From: Methylotenera sp.
GTDB taxonomy: Bacteria; Pseudomonadota; Gammaproteobacteria; Burkholderiales; Methylophilaceae
Assembly: GCA_030652995.1 (NCBI GenBank)
Contig: JAUSAG010000009.1
Location: 1 to 64,000, forward strand
Length of the DNA: 64,000 bases
Direction: 5' to 3'
Below the pieces are notes generated by a model that was given only the letters and a program-made list of their open reading frames with translations, made no database searches and was not told where the DNA came from. This document shows positions 27,276 through 36,793 of this stretch, piece after piece. Numbering within the stretch: position 1 is the first letter of the stretch; each line of letters starts with the position of its first letter. The translations under genes were made by a program, and so were the position numbers.

Positions 27276-27821
27276 ATGCATTTAACTGATCCTCAACAAT
27301 TGCTCGCACAATCTGAACTTATTTATTCATCTGAGGCTGTTGCAACAGAAATTGTGAGATTAAGTAAAGAAATTACGCGCACACTAGAACATAGCCGCCC
27401 TGTAGTTATTTGCGTCATGGGAGGCGGCGTTGTTTTTGCTGGACAATTGCTAACGCAGCTCTTATTTCCATTAGAGCTGGACCATGTACATGCCAGCCGT
27501 TACCAAAATGCAACCGTAGGTAAGACGCTCAGCTGGAAATCACTCCCCAAGCTAGACTTATCCGGTCGCACCGTATTGTTGGTGGATGATATTTTGGACG
27601 AAGGTATTACCTTGAAAGAGATTCAAGACAAATGTTTAGCACTTGGCGCCTTAAAAGTGTTTTCTGCAGTATTGATTGAAAAAAAACTTGGACATGCCAA
27701 ACCGATTGAAGCCGATTTTGTAGGGCTTGAAGTGCCTAATTGTTATGTATTTGGTTATGGCATGGATGTTTATGGATGGTGGCGCAATTTACCTGCGATT
27801 TATGCGCTAAATTTAGAGTGA
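27276..27821 (+). CDS. Hypoxanthine-guanine phosphoribosyltransferase
   Basis: The 181-residue type I phosphoribosyltransferase has the PRPP motif TVLLVDDILDEGITLKEI, an upstream VICVMGGGVVFAGQLL strand, and FVGLEVPNCYVFGYGMDVYGWWRNLPAIYAL, the hypoxanthine/guanine-type hood region. It salvages purine bases to nucleotides. ATG 27276 (AGG upstream) is preferred over GTG 27234, which adds a 14-residue basic extension without conserved features. Confidence 0.88.
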   Translation: MHLTDPQQLLAQSELIYSSEAVATEIVRLSKEITRTLEHSRPVVICVMGGGVVFAGQLLTQLLFPLELDHVHASRYQNATVGKTLSWKSLPKLDLSGRTVLLVDDILDEGITLKEIQDKCLALGALKVFSAVLIEKKLGHAKPIEADFVGLEVPNCYVFGYGMDVYGWWRNLPAIYALNLE

Positions 27822-28020
27822 TTTTTCAAATCTGGCACGAATTTCTCTTTTTAGTGTTGTTGTAAAATTGACACTAGAGTTGACTTGTTAACGATTAAAT
27901 CAATACTCTTCTAAAATTATCTTATAACTATCTGTTTTTATTAAATTAAATATCTGGCATTTATTATGCATTATTAAGTGTACGTGAGCAATGTTGCTCA
28001 TCATACGGTGCCTAATTATT

Positions 28021-28833
28021 ATGGATATAGAAGTTAATAATAAACTTTGGAAAGATATTTTTTCCGTCATACAGCACGCTGAACATATTGAAACTCACTT
28101 TGACTTTTTTCAGTGGATGCAAAACACTATTACCAGCTTGATTCCACACGATGTGCTTGTAGCCGTCTGGGGCGATTTTAGCAATAAGCGTGTTGGTGAA
28201 AGCTTAAGTTATGACGTTACCTCTCATTTAGAGGGTGTTAACACGAGCGCATTGTGGGCAACATTAGATCAAATCGGCGTCTGCGCCACACACTTGCATA
28301 AACGTTGGGTCAATAATGGTCGCCAGTGGTATGTGATTGATGGTCTGGATGATATGGCTAGTCAGTATAATTTTAAAACCATATTTCCTGGCAAACTCAA
28401 TGAAATGCGCTCGATATTAGTTTATGGGGTTACTGATTGCCGTAGTAAAAATGAATGTTTATATGTGTTTTTAGATAAACATAAATCATTTGAAGTCAGT
28501 GGGTTAGCGATGCCTCTACTCATACCCCATATAGACCATGCACTCAGAAAAATCACGCCGCTTGCACCCACTGATACTTTAGAGAAATGTTCGCCCGTGG
28601 TTAGTCTATCCAGTTTAAGTGAGCGAGAGCTGGAGGTGATTGATTGGATTAAAACGGGTAAAACCAATCAGGAAATTGGCATGATCTTAAATATCAGCCA
28701 AAATACAGTTAAAAGCCACCTTAAACGTATTTTTCAAAAATTAAATGTGGGTAAAAGGGCGCAAGCCGTTGCCCTGCTTGCCAATTTAAATTCAACAAAA
28801 CCAGGTTACAACGCCCTTAACTTTACACACTAA
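28021..28833 (+). CDS. LuxR-type transcriptional regulator, EpsA-like
   Basis: The 270-residue protein has an N-terminal sensor region of about 185 residues and a C-terminal GerE/LuxR helix-turn-helix (about 205-265, LSERELEVIDWIKTGKTNQEIGMILNISQNTVKSHLKRIFQKLNV split across turns). The N-terminal pattern (FFQWMQNTITSLIPHDVLVAVWGDF) resembles EpsA regulators linked to exopolysaccharide and PEP-CTERM/exosortase loci in betaproteobacteria. That assignment is by memory of the family. It is not a canonical acyl-homoserine-lactone receptor as far as I can see. ATG 28021 is preferred over ATG 27991. Confidence 0.8.
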   Translation: MDIEVNNKLWKDIFSVIQHAEHIETHFDFFQWMQNTITSLIPHDVLVAVWGDFSNKRVGESLSYDVTSHLEGVNTSALWATLDQIGVCATHLHKRWVNNGRQWYVIDGLDDMASQYNFKTIFPGKLNEMRSILVYGVTDCRSKNECLYVFLDKHKSFEVSGLAMPLLIPHIDHALRKITPLAPTDTLEKCSPVVSLSSLSERELEVIDWIKTGKTNQEIGMILNISQNTVKSHLKRIFQKLNVGKRAQAVALLANLNSTKPGYNALNFTH

Positions 28834-28979
28834 TCATAAGCGACTCATCTTACACGTAGAAGCTAATGCTAATCAGCGTTTATCGACCTGTTTACGTTGA
28901 ACCAATGCTAGCCAGCCTCAATTATCATTGAGGTGATGAGCGATATTTTACGCGCGATAGAGTAGAATATGCATTTGAT

Positions 28980-29064
28980 TGGTGCCCGGAAGAGGACTCG
29001 AACCTCCACACCCTAAGGCACATGGACCTGAACCATGCGCGTCTACCAATTCCGCCATCCGGGC
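28980..29064 (-). tRNA. tRNA-Leu (anticodon CAG)
   Basis: Read on the minus strand, the 85-base gene starts GCCCGGATGGCGGAATTGG and ends CCGGGC-ACCA with encoded CCA. It has a D-arm with GGTAGACGC, an anticodon stem around TTCAGGT (CAG decodes CTG), a long class II variable arm and the T-loop GGTTCGAGTCC. The acceptor stem pairs fully (GCCCGG with CCGGGC). Confidence 0.97.
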
Positions 29065-29135
29065 AATTAACTTACGTATTTAAATACTGTAGCCAATTAA
29101 GGCGTTGAATTTTATATTAAAGGTGAGCTTTGTCA

Positions 29136-31616
29136 ATGACAAATCATAGAAATAGTCACAAAAGTAAAAGAAGTAACGATCCCCATGCTGCGCGCGAAGC
29201 GAGTCGATATGACACACCGTTGCCAAGTCGTGAATTGATATTAACCACGATGAGCGACCAAGGTGTGCCGTTGGGCATTGAGCAGCTCTACGCATTACTT
29301 GAGATTAGTGATGCTGAGCGTGAGGTGTTTAATAAGCGTTTAAATGCGATGGAGCGTGAAGGTCAAATTATTCGAAATAGAAAAGGTGCGCTTTGTATTG
29401 CCGATAAACTCGATTTAATCGCGGGCGTGGTCCAGGGGCACCCTGATGGTTTTGGCTTTTTAGTTCCAGACGATAAATCCAAGTCCAATGGCGAGGATTT
29501 ATTTTTAAGCCCTAAAGAAATGTCGCAGGTGATGCATGGTGACCGTGCCATGGTGCGCATGAGCGGCTTGGATAGAAGAGGTCGGCCAGAAGGGAAAATT
29601 GTTGAGGTGCTTGAACGCCGCACCCAAAAGCTGGTAGGCCGTGTGATTCAAACTAGCGGCGTAACCGTAGTGGCCGCTGAAGATAAGCGCATTAACCTTG
29701 ATATATTGATTCCGTATCATTTAGATATGGGGGCAAAATCTGGGCAAGTGGTGATGGTGGAGCTAACAGAGCAGCCATCTTCACACGCAAAGCCGATGGG
29801 CAAAGTGGTGGAAATTTTAGGTAACTATGCCGATAGCGGCATGGAAATTGAAATTGCACTGCGTAAGCATAATTTACCACACGAATTTAGTGCCGAATCT
29901 GTCAAGCTTGCAGAGTCTTATCCTAAGTTAGTGCAAGCAACTGACTATAAAGACCGCATTGATTGCCGTGAAATGCCGTTGATTACGATTGATGGTGAAA
30001 CGGCGCGCGACTTTGATGATGCGGTATATGCACAGCCACAAGGCAAAGGGTGGCGGTTAGTGGTGGCGATTGCCGACGTGAGTTTTTATGTAAAACCAAA
30101 CGATGCACTGGATAAAGGTGCGTTTGAACGTGGTAACTCCGTTTATTTTCCGCGGCGTGTTATCCCGATGTTGCCAGAGGCTTTGTCTAATGGCTTGTGT
30201 TCATTAAACCCTGATGTTGAGCGTTTGTGCATGATCTGTGACATGCAGATTGACGGCGCTGGCATTGTAAAGCAATTTAAGTTTTACCCCTCAGTGATGC
30301 GCTCAAAAGCACGCATGACTTACAATCAGGTGTTTGAAATCTTGCAAAATCCAAAAGGTGAGTTGGCACAAGAATACGCTTGGTTAGTACCGTATTTGAA
30401 TGATCTCAATAGTGTTTACCAATTGCTACAGACGCAACGTGAAAAACGCGGCGCGATTGAATTTGAGTCATCAGAAACCATCATGATTTTTGACGATAAT
30501 GGAAAAATTGAGCGTATTGAGCCAAGTACACGCAATGAAGCGCACAAGCTGATTGAGGAATGTATGCTGGCAGCCAATGTTTGCGCAGCTGAGTTTCTAA
30601 AAAAACATGAGCATCCTGCTTTGTATCGGATTCATGAAGGCCCAACACCTGAAAAATTAGAGCTACTACGCACGTTTATGGGTGAGTTTGGCTTTGGCGT
30701 GGGTGGTGGAGATAAACCTCACGCCAAAGACTACGGTAAGTTATTAGACAAAATCAGAGAGCGCCCTGATGCGCAGTTATTGCAAACTGTGTTGTTACGC
30801 TCTATGCAGCAAGCCGTATATAGCCCGGAAAACGTAGGCCACTTTGGTTTAGCCTATGAGGCTTACGCTCACTTTACGTCACCTATCCGCCGTTACCCAG
30901 ACTTGCTCATTCATCGTGCAATTAAAGCAGTATTAAATGGCGATCGTTATAAAGCTGGAGACTGGAGTAACTTAGGTATGCAATGCTCAATGACTGAGCG
31001 CCGCGCCGATGATGCTACGCGTGATGTGACTAATTGGCTTAAATGCTTTTACATGCAGGATAAAATTGGTGAGGTGTTTGAGGGTACGGTAGCAGGTGTG
31101 ACCAGCTTTGGTTTATTTGTCGCACTCGATGGCGTGTATGTAGAAGGCTTGCTGCACGTTACCGAGCTTGGAAATGATTATTTCCATTACGACAAAGCGC
31201 GCCATGAAATGGCTGGTGAGCGGACTGGAGTACGTTATCAGTTAGGCGACAGGTTAACCATTAAAGTTGTGCGTGTTGATTTAGAAACCACTAAGATTGA
31301 TTTTTCTTTAGTTAATGAAAACAATGAGATAAACAATAAAATTAATGTTAATTCTAAAAAAATAAGTATGAGTATTAAAGCGGGCAACAGCGGTAAATCT
31401 ACTGTAAAATCCACGCCTGGTTTTGATGAACCAAAGTCAGAAGCTACTAATTTTGGTGGTAAGTTTGGCAATAAGCCAAAAGTTGAGTCATTTGAACCAT
31501 CAACACGGAAGTCATCGCCTTCAGGCAAACCTAAAACACAAAATAAAACCAGTAAACCTAAGAAAGTAGCGACCAAAGCTACTGCAAAAGCAACTAAACG
31601 TAAGGTAAAAAAATGA
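29136..31616 (+). CDS. rnr: Ribonuclease R
   Basis: This 826-residue 3-to-5 exoribonuclease degrades structured RNA. It has an HTH-like N-terminus, cold-shock domains, and the RNB catalytic domain with [19 protein letters not shown] (metal-binding Asp cluster) and [34 protein letters not shown]. An S1 domain (about 645-730, [22 protein letters not shown]) is followed by a long Lys/Ser-rich tail. ATG 29136 is used because AAAGGTGAG lies about 9 bases upstream; TTG 29130 would be too close. Its stop overlaps the rlmB start (ATGA), a conserved rnr-rlmB operon. Confidence 0.97.
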   Translation: MTNHRNSHKSKRSNDPHAAREASRYDTPLPSRELILTTMSDQGVPLGIEQLYALLEISDAEREVFNKRLNAMEREGQIIRNRKGALCIADKLDLIAGVVQGHPDGFGFLVPDDKSKSNGEDLFLSPKEMSQVMHGDRAMVRMSGLDRRGRPEGKIVEVLERRTQKLVGRVIQTSGVTVVAAEDKRINLDILIPYHLDMGAKSGQVVMVELTEQPSSHAKPMGKVVEILGNYADSGMEIEIALRKHNLPHEFSAESVKLAESYPKLVQATDYKDRIDCREMPLITIDGETARDFDDAVYAQPQGKGWRLVVAIADVSFYVKPNDALDKGAFERGNSVYFPRRVIPMLPEALSNGLCSLNPDVERLCMICDMQIDGAGIVKQFKFYPSVMRSKARMTYNQVFEILQNPKGELAQEYAWLVPYLNDLNSVYQLLQTQREKRGAIEFESSETIMIFDDNGKIERIEPSTRNEAHKLIEECMLAANVCAAEFLKKHEHPALYRIHEGPTPEKLELLRTFMGEFGFGVGGGDKPHAKDYGKLLDKIRERPDAQLLQTVLLRSMQQAVYSPENVGHFGLAYEAYAHFTSPIRRYPDLLIHRAIKAVLNGDRYKAGDWSNLGMQCSMTERRADDATRDVTNWLKCFYMQDKIGEVFEGTVAGVTSFGLFVALDGVYVEGLLHVTELGNDYFHYDKARHEMAGERTGVRYQLGDRLTIKVVRVDLETTKIDFSLVNENNEINNKINVNSKKISMSIKAGNSGKSTVKSTPGFDEPKSEATNFGGKFGNKPKVESFEPSTRKSSPSGKPKTQNKTSKPKKVATKATAKATKRKVKK

Positions 31617-32380
31617 GTGATGCCCGTATTTTATTTGGCTTTCATGCCGTATTAAGCCGTTTGCGCCAACATAGCGCCAGTGTGCAAGAGATTTTAATTG
31701 ACCGTGACCGCCTTGATGCGCGCATGAAAGATTTGCTGAAAATGGCTGAAGCTTCAGGTGTGCGTACTATGGAGGTTGAACGTGCCCGCTTGGATGGTAT
31801 GGCTGGCATAAATGGACGTCATCAAGGCGTCATTGCACGCGTGGTAGATACCCCTATACCATACAAAGATATACACGATATTTTAGAATCTGATTTAACA
31901 GAACCGCCGTTCTTTTTGATTTTAGATGGTGTGGAAGACCCGCATAATTTAGGCGCGTGTTTGCGCGTGGCCGATGCCATGGGCGTGCATGCGGTGATTG
32001 CGCCTAAAGACAGAGCCGTTGGCTTGAACGCAACCGTACGTAAAGTGGCATGTGGCGCGGCGGAAACCGTACCATTCATTGCGGTGACAAACCTAGCTAG
32101 AACGATACGTGAGCTCAAAGAGGCTGGGGTTTTTGTAGTAGGTACCACCATGGACGCGCCAAGCAACTTGCTCAATACCAAGCTAGATGGCCCAATTGCT
32201 TTAGTGCTAGGCGCAGAAGGCGATGGCATACGCCGCTTAACCGCTGAAACTTGTGATGCGCTAGTGACAATTCCAATGTTTGGTTCGGTTGAAAGCTTAA
32301 ACGTAAGTGTAGCTAGTGGTATTTGCCTGTATGAAGTGCGACGCCAGCGTAGCTTGATTGCTACTAAACTCGCGGTTTAA
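31613..32380 (+). CDS. rlmB: 23S rRNA (guanosine-2'-O-)-methyltransferase RlmB
   Basis: The 255-residue SPOUT methyltransferase has an N-terminal substrate-binding domain ([11 protein letters not shown]) and the knotted catalytic domain with [35 protein letters not shown] and [22 protein letters not shown]. It modifies G2251 of 23S rRNA using SAM. The four-base overlap with rnr indicates coupled translation. Confidence 0.96.
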   Translation: MSDARILFGFHAVLSRLRQHSASVQEILIDRDRLDARMKDLLKMAEASGVRTMEVERARLDGMAGINGRHQGVIARVVDTPIPYKDIHDILESDLTEPPFFLILDGVEDPHNLGACLRVADAMGVHAVIAPKDRAVGLNATVRKVACGAAETVPFIAVTNLARTIRELKEAGVFVVGTTMDAPSNLLNTKLDGPIALVLGAEGDGIRRLTAETCDALVTIPMFGSVESLNVSVASGICLYEVRRQRSLIATKLAV

Positions 32381-32402
32381 CTTGTAGCTTAACTTGTAGC
32401 AT

Positions 32403-32453
32403 AACTTGGGTAAGATGCGGACTGACGATAATAGTCATCATCTTACTCAAGTT
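32403..32453. terminator. Long hairpin after rlmB
   Basis: AACTTGGGTAAGATG (32403-32417) pairs with CATCTTACTCAAGTT (32439-32453) with one mismatch, and GACT/AGTC pairs inside. It begins 22 bases after the rlmB stop. The T-run is weak, so it may act as an mRNA end stabiliser or a factor-dependent terminator. Confidence 0.55.
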
Positions 32454-32632
32454 TAATCCAGATTTTTCATTAGGACTTGGAATGGTAACGCCGCATAGTT
32501 TGATGGATTTTTTGTGCAAATTTTATGGGCAATAGTGATTCTATTGACAGACAATTTGCACAAAAAAGACGCAAAATGGGCTAGTTAACATTCAAGTCGA
32601 TGAAAAATCGCCTAATGGAAAATCTGGGTTTA
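32451..32632. repeat. Nested imperfect inverted repeat in the rlmB-mqo gap
   Basis: This 367-base intergenic region (32381-32747) carries no ORF of note. The outer arms 32458-32474 and 32611-32627 pair over 17 bases with one mismatch, and pairing resumes around ACTTG..AATG..TAAC. The inner arms 32508-32522 and 32553-32567 (TTTTTTGTGCAAATT and its exact complement) pair over 15 bases around a 30-base loop. The right outer arm contains an extra GATTTTTCAT duplication. The whole could fold as one approximately 180-base structure or be a decayed MITE. Confidence 0.7.
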
Positions 32633-32747
32633 ACCAAAGCCTCTGGATTTCCATCCGTATAAACGGTGCGTGACTTACTTTTTGGGAAGGACGTAATTTA
32701 AGGACTTTCTGGTTAGAAAAATCAACCACGCAAAAATCCGCTTGAAT

Positions 32748-34229
32748 TTAAAGCAGTTGCATCGTGCTAAGTGTTCTTGTTCTGATTTTTTTTAATAATT
32801 TGGCATCATCAATGAGTGATTCTCCAAAACTTGGTACTAAAGTTTTCATTTTCCTCTGCCAGTCATCAGTTTTCAGTTGCGTTTTAAAACAGCGTTCAAT
32901 CACGTTAATCATGGCTTGTACAGACACTGATGCACCAGGGGATGCACCAAGCAGAGCCGCTGCTGAGCCATCTTTTGCGCTGACGATTTCAGTACCAAAC
33001 TCAAGCTTGCCACCTTTTTCATCACACCTTTTGATCACTTGAACGCGTTTGCCAGCATGTGCTAACTGCCAATCAGACTCAACCGCTTGTGGATAAAACT
33101 GGCGTAAAGACGCAATGCGTGAAGTATGTGATTGCAGCGCTTCGCCCATGAGATAGCGTGTTAAATCTAGATTGTGCCAGCCAACGCCTAGCATGGCTTT
33201 GAAATTGTTAGGTTTGATTGACTTCAACAAATCCCAATACGAACCTTCCTTTAAAAACTTTGTAGTGAACCCAGCGTAAGGACCGAATAGCAGGGCAGAT
33301 TTGCCATTGATAATGCGGGTATCTAAGTGTGGTACAGACATGGGTGGCGCGCCCAACGCGGCCTTACCATAGACTTTGCTGTCATGTTGCCTAACGATGT
33401 CAGGATTGCTACATACCAGCCACTGACCACTGACTGGAAAGCCGCCATAGCTTTTGCCTTCTGGGATGCTAGCCTTTTGTAATAACGCTAATGCTCCGCC
33501 CCCTGCGCCTAAAAATACAAAACCGGCATCAATCTTTGTCGTATGTTTACTGGCAAGGTCTTTTAAGCCAACCTGCCAACGCCCGTTGTTTAGTTGTTTT
33601 AAGCTTTGCACTTCCGTATTGAGATTAAGATCAAAGTTATTTTTAGAGGCTAACGAGTTGATTAAGCTACGTGTTAATGCGCCAAAGTCAACATCACATC
33701 CATAACTTACACGTGTCGCCGCTACTTTTTGATGGCTATCGCGTTGTTCCATCATCAGCGGCATCCAGCTTTTTAGCTGAGTTATATCATCACTAAATTC
33801 CATATCCTGAAATAGATGATTTGCTTTGAGTCGCTGATAGCGCTTGCGTAAAAACTCAACATTATCATCACCCCAAACAAAGCTTAAATGCGGTGTTGTA
33901 TTGATGAATTTTTTTGGGGTAGGCAGTGTATTTTGTTCAACAAGGTAAGACCAAAATTGCAGCGAAACCTCAAAAGAAGCGTTAATGGCCAAGGCGCGGT
34001 CGATTTCTACAACGCCATCTGAACGCATAGGCGTGTAATTGAGTTCACAATAGCCCGCGTGCCCAGTGCCTGCATTATTCCACGCATCGGTACTTTCTGC
34101 GGCAATCTGAGGTAAGCGCTCTATCATCATCATGCTTAGTGAGCTATCTAATTCAGATAACAATGAGGCTAGGGTGGCGCTCATGATGCCGCTACCGACT
34201 AATAAAACATCTACTTTTTTTTCAGTCAT
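32748..34229 (-). CDS. mqo: Malate:quinone oxidoreductase
   Basis: The 493-residue FAD enzyme oxidises malate to oxaloacetate and passes electrons to the quinone pool at the membrane. The N-terminal VDVLLVGSGIMSATLASLLSEL nucleotide motif, NNAGTGHAGYCELNYTP, FVFLGAGGGALALLQK and GASPGASVSVQAM are all typical. It is a peripheral membrane enzyme with no signal peptide. It lies downstream of the redox operon on the same strand, 51 bases after the cytochrome gene, and could share its transcript. Confidence 0.95.
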   Translation of the reverse strand: MTEKKVDVLLVGSGIMSATLASLLSELDSSLSMMMIERLPQIAAESTDAWNNAGTGHAGYCELNYTPMRSDGVVEIDRALAINASFEVSLQFWSYLVEQNTLPTPKKFINTTPHLSFVWGDDNVEFLRKRYQRLKANHLFQDMEFSDDITQLKSWMPLMMEQRDSHQKVAATRVSYGCDVDFGALTRSLINSLASKNNFDLNLNTEVQSLKQLNNGRWQVGLKDLASKHTTKIDAGFVFLGAGGGALALLQKASIPEGKSYGGFPVSGQWLVCSNPDIVRQHDSKVYGKAALGAPPMSVPHLDTRIINGKSALLFGPYAGFTTKFLKEGSYWDLLKSIKPNNFKAMLGVGWHNLDLTRYLMGEALQSHTSRIASLRQFYPQAVESDWQLAHAGKRVQVIKRCDEKGGKLEFGTEIVSAKDGSAAALLGASPGASVSVQAMINVIERCFKTQLKTDDWQRKMKTLVPSFGESLIDDAKLLKKIRTRTLSTMQLL

Positions 34230-34280
34230 AAGGTTTCTATTTTATAAAACGATTCTCAAGGTTGACTTGAAATTTTGCGC

Positions 34281-35945
34281 TTATTCTTTTTCTTTAGGTG
34301 ATTGTTCTGATATGGAAAGCGCCTTATCAAGTGTGTCCTGGGTGGAACTTTCACTTGAAATGGGTGCGTTAACTGTTGCATGTACGCTATGAAAGTCATG
34401 GCAGGACATGCAGCCGCTGGCAATGCGTTTGTGTTTCGGGCGCTTGCCAGAGTGGCAGCGCAAGCAAGAGTCGCGGTCGGGCATGGCTACATCTGCGCTG
34501 GTTTCTGAAGATTCTACCTGATGACACGAATCACATTGTTGCGTGCGATGTGAGGCATGTTTAAATCGCGCCTTACTGAACCAGTCCTGGTTAATTTGCA
34601 ATGGTTTTACGCGCCATGGTAAAGCATCTCCTTTATTTGACGTTTCAACCACATGGCAGTACGCACAACCGTCAGTTTTTAATTTTTCTGAATAGCGCTC
34701 AACATTTTTTGGCGCAAATAATTTTAGTGTATTCATCACTATTTGCTCTGAGCCATGCGGCACATCAAACTTCGAGTCTGCGGAGCCCACCTTGAGCTCG
34801 CCCGCATGGCAAGCCGCACAATCGCGCTTATAAGCGATTGGTTCAAATTGCAACTCTTTACCTTTTGACTGGTGGCAAGTTTTACATGAAAGCTCGCGTA
34901 CATCCCACATGCCATTAGGACCCTGCACTTTTCCGATATGCTGCGAATGTGGAAAATTCAGCCCTGAATTTTCAATAAGCCGTTCTTTTTCAGTTTGCGG
35001 GATCCGCTCAATTTTCTCGTTATTATCATGGCTACTACCTGTTTTGAATGTGAGTTTAAAACCAGGATGGTCTTTATCAAAATCATGAATATCCGATAGT
35101 TTTGTGGTGGCATTAATGGCTTTAATGTTGCCGTGACACTTAATGCACATGCCATCATCTTGCCTTGTTAACGGTTGTGGTGCTTTGTGTTCACGATGAC
35201 ATTCACCACAGCGAGTACTGCCTAAAAACTTGCGTTTAGCTTCAAAAGCATGATGTTGTAGCACTGGGTCAGTAATGTGCGGTGTAGTGTCGCGATGACA
35301 CTGCATACAGGCTTGGTCAGTCACCTGTTGTGTCAGAGTTTGATGGCAATTAGCGCATTGTGAGCCAAAATGCCGATGCGCATTTGAAATATGCCCTGGA
35401 CTCCACACCCTATCAAAACCAAAGGGGAGTTCTGCCATGGTGTCGTGTAGTTTTGGGATTAAATTTTGTGCTAACGGTAATGCTAAAAATAATAGCGCAA
35501 TCAATACCGCCATCCATATAGATAAACGTCTTTTAAACCGTGTCGCCCCTGGTAGAGGTTCGTGTGTCCGTGATTTGATGTTTTGAAAATCATCAGGCAA
35601 GCTGTGCGCCAGCGCGAGTGATATTGATAAATCGATATCAGGGGGCGTTGGCTCTACTGTTAACAGATACGGCCCCACCATGATTTGCATGCCTTGTGTT
35701 AGCGGAATGTTTTGCCTAGATGCAGAATCAACTTCTAATTCGCCATTGAGCGCTATTAAATGTAGCTCACCATCATCACGGCGCTTGATTACCGCGTGGT
35801 GCATAGCAATGCGTGGGTCAGGCAAGTGAATGGTGCACTCTGCACCGCGGCCAAACGCGATTTCCTCTGCGACCAATGTGCGATAACTCCGCATGGGTAA
35901 ACCACGTGAGTTTTGGGTGATTTTAATTAACAGACAATTGATCAT
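34281..35945 (-). CDS. FHA-domain, membrane-anchored decaheme cytochrome c (cytochrome c3/c7-like)
   Basis: The 554-residue protein joins three parts. An N-terminal FHA-like phosphothreonine-binding domain (about 18-105) includes IAFGRGAECTIHLPDPRIAMHHAVIKRR. One membrane helix is at about 143-163 (WMAVLIALLFLALPLA). A large C-terminal region has exactly ten CxxCH heme-attachment motifs (CANCH, CMQCH, CGECH, CIKCH, CKTCH, CAACH, CAYCH, CDSCH, CLRCH, CMSCH). FHA would be cytoplasmic and the hemes periplasmic. FHA on a multiheme cytochrome is an unusual fusion. It begins 3 bases after the membrane-protein stop, so the operon order is flavoprotein, membrane cytochrome, then this gene. The electron acceptor or donor is unknown. 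Confidence 0.85.
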   Translation of the reverse strand: MINCLLIKITQNSRGLPMRSYRTLVAEEIAFGRGAECTIHLPDPRIAMHHAVIKRRDDGELHLIALNGELEVDSASRQNIPLTQGMQIMVGPYLLTVEPTPPDIDLSISLALAHSLPDDFQNIKSRTHEPLPGATRFKRRLSIWMAVLIALLFLALPLAQNLIPKLHDTMAELPFGFDRVWSPGHISNAHRHFGSQCANCHQTLTQQVTDQACMQCHRDTTPHITDPVLQHHAFEAKRKFLGSTRCGECHREHKAPQPLTRQDDGMCIKCHGNIKAINATTKLSDIHDFDKDHPGFKLTFKTGSSHDNNEKIERIPQTEKERLIENSGLNFPHSQHIGKVQGPNGMWDVRELSCKTCHQSKGKELQFEPIAYKRDCAACHAGELKVGSADSKFDVPHGSEQIVMNTLKLFAPKNVERYSEKLKTDGCAYCHVVETSNKGDALPWRVKPLQINQDWFSKARFKHASHRTQQCDSCHQVESSETSADVAMPDRDSCLRCHSGKRPKHKRIASGCMSCHDFHSVHATVNAPISSESSTQDTLDKALSISEQSPKEKE

Positions 35946-35948
35946 GCG

Positions 35949-36779
35949 TTACCAATAAGCAAAAACAGCAATGACATGTGCCAGCATCGCCACCAGCAAT
36001 GCGATGGTGAATGGCACATGAAAATATAACCAAAAACCTAATCGAGCGCGATACATTAAATCCTGGCGCGCGCGCCTTACCAAGGACTCACGCCGTACCA
36101 TGATTGAATATAAATCTCGATACAATTTACGTTGCTCAGGGGATAGTGTGTTGTCCACTGTCGAGAGTTGTTGAACCGCGATGGCGGAAGGGCAGTTTGG
36201 TTGAAATCCTCTGAGTTGCTCTAACAAGCCAATGCCGATAGAAGTTTCGCCGCAAGCGTGCGCAACAACGTTATTGATGTGGTCTGGCATCAATAATGCA
36301 ATCTGTCGGGCTAACTTGTCAGATTCAGCGATGCGTAACAACAAGCCATCCAAGTTATCCTCACCCATGTTCTCGGTCATTTGGCGTGGATAAATCATGT
36401 AAGTGTAATTACCAAAAAATCCACTGATCACTACGATTAACAACATGGCGTAGGCAAATGTATGAATGTTTAGCCCGAAGTGAAAGCCGCTGTGCAAGGT
36501 AACAATAACTGTAAGCGCTGTGCCCAAGTAGATGTGCGCAGATAGCCAGCCTTGCGTGGCGCCGGAGCCACGATAACGCCGCTTGCGCACACCATACCAA
36601 GCCATCCACAACACCATTAACGCTGAAATAGTGCCGAGTCCATAGCCAAGCCAGCTACCACCATAATGTCCAACTGCTGGCTCAAATAACAAATAAGCAG
36701 CAAAAGCGATCAGAATGATAACGACCGCTAGTTTAAAATAGAGGTAATTTTTAAAGTCAAAAATGTTACTGCGTTGCAT
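35949..36779 (-). CDS. b-type-cytochrome-like integral membrane protein
   Basis: The 276-residue protein has about five membrane helices (near 14-32, 43-60, 82-98, 108-126 and 250-274). Histidines fall within or next to helices in pairs that could ligate heme (AHIYLGT, LHSGFHFGLNIHTFAYAM, FHVPFTIALLVAMLAHVIAVF), as in cytochrome b561 or ferric-reductase-like proteins. Between helices 4 and 5 is a soluble loop of about 110 residues. Placed between a cytosolic Fe-S flavoprotein and a periplasmic decaheme cytochrome, it is the natural candidate for carrying electrons across the membrane. No named family was recognised; the heme assignment is inference. Confidence 0.6.
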   Translation of the reverse strand: MQRSNIFDFKNYLYFKLAVVIILIAFAAYLLFEPAVGHYGGSWLGYGLGTISALMVLWMAWYGVRKRRYRGSGATQGWLSAHIYLGTALTVIVTLHSGFHFGLNIHTFAYAMLLIVVISGFFGNYTYMIYPRQMTENMGEDNLDGLLLRIAESDKLARQIALLMPDHINNVVAHACGETSIGIGLLEQLRGFQPNCPSAIAVQQLSTVDNTLSPEQRKLYRDLYSIMVRRESLVRRARQDLMYRARLGFWLYFHVPFTIALLVAMLAHVIAVFAYW

Positions 36780-36793
36780 GCAATTAGCGCTTT

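Noticed and set aside
32451-32632. An insertion sequence between rlmB and mqo
   Set aside because: There are inverted repeats but no transposase ORF and no visible target-site duplication.
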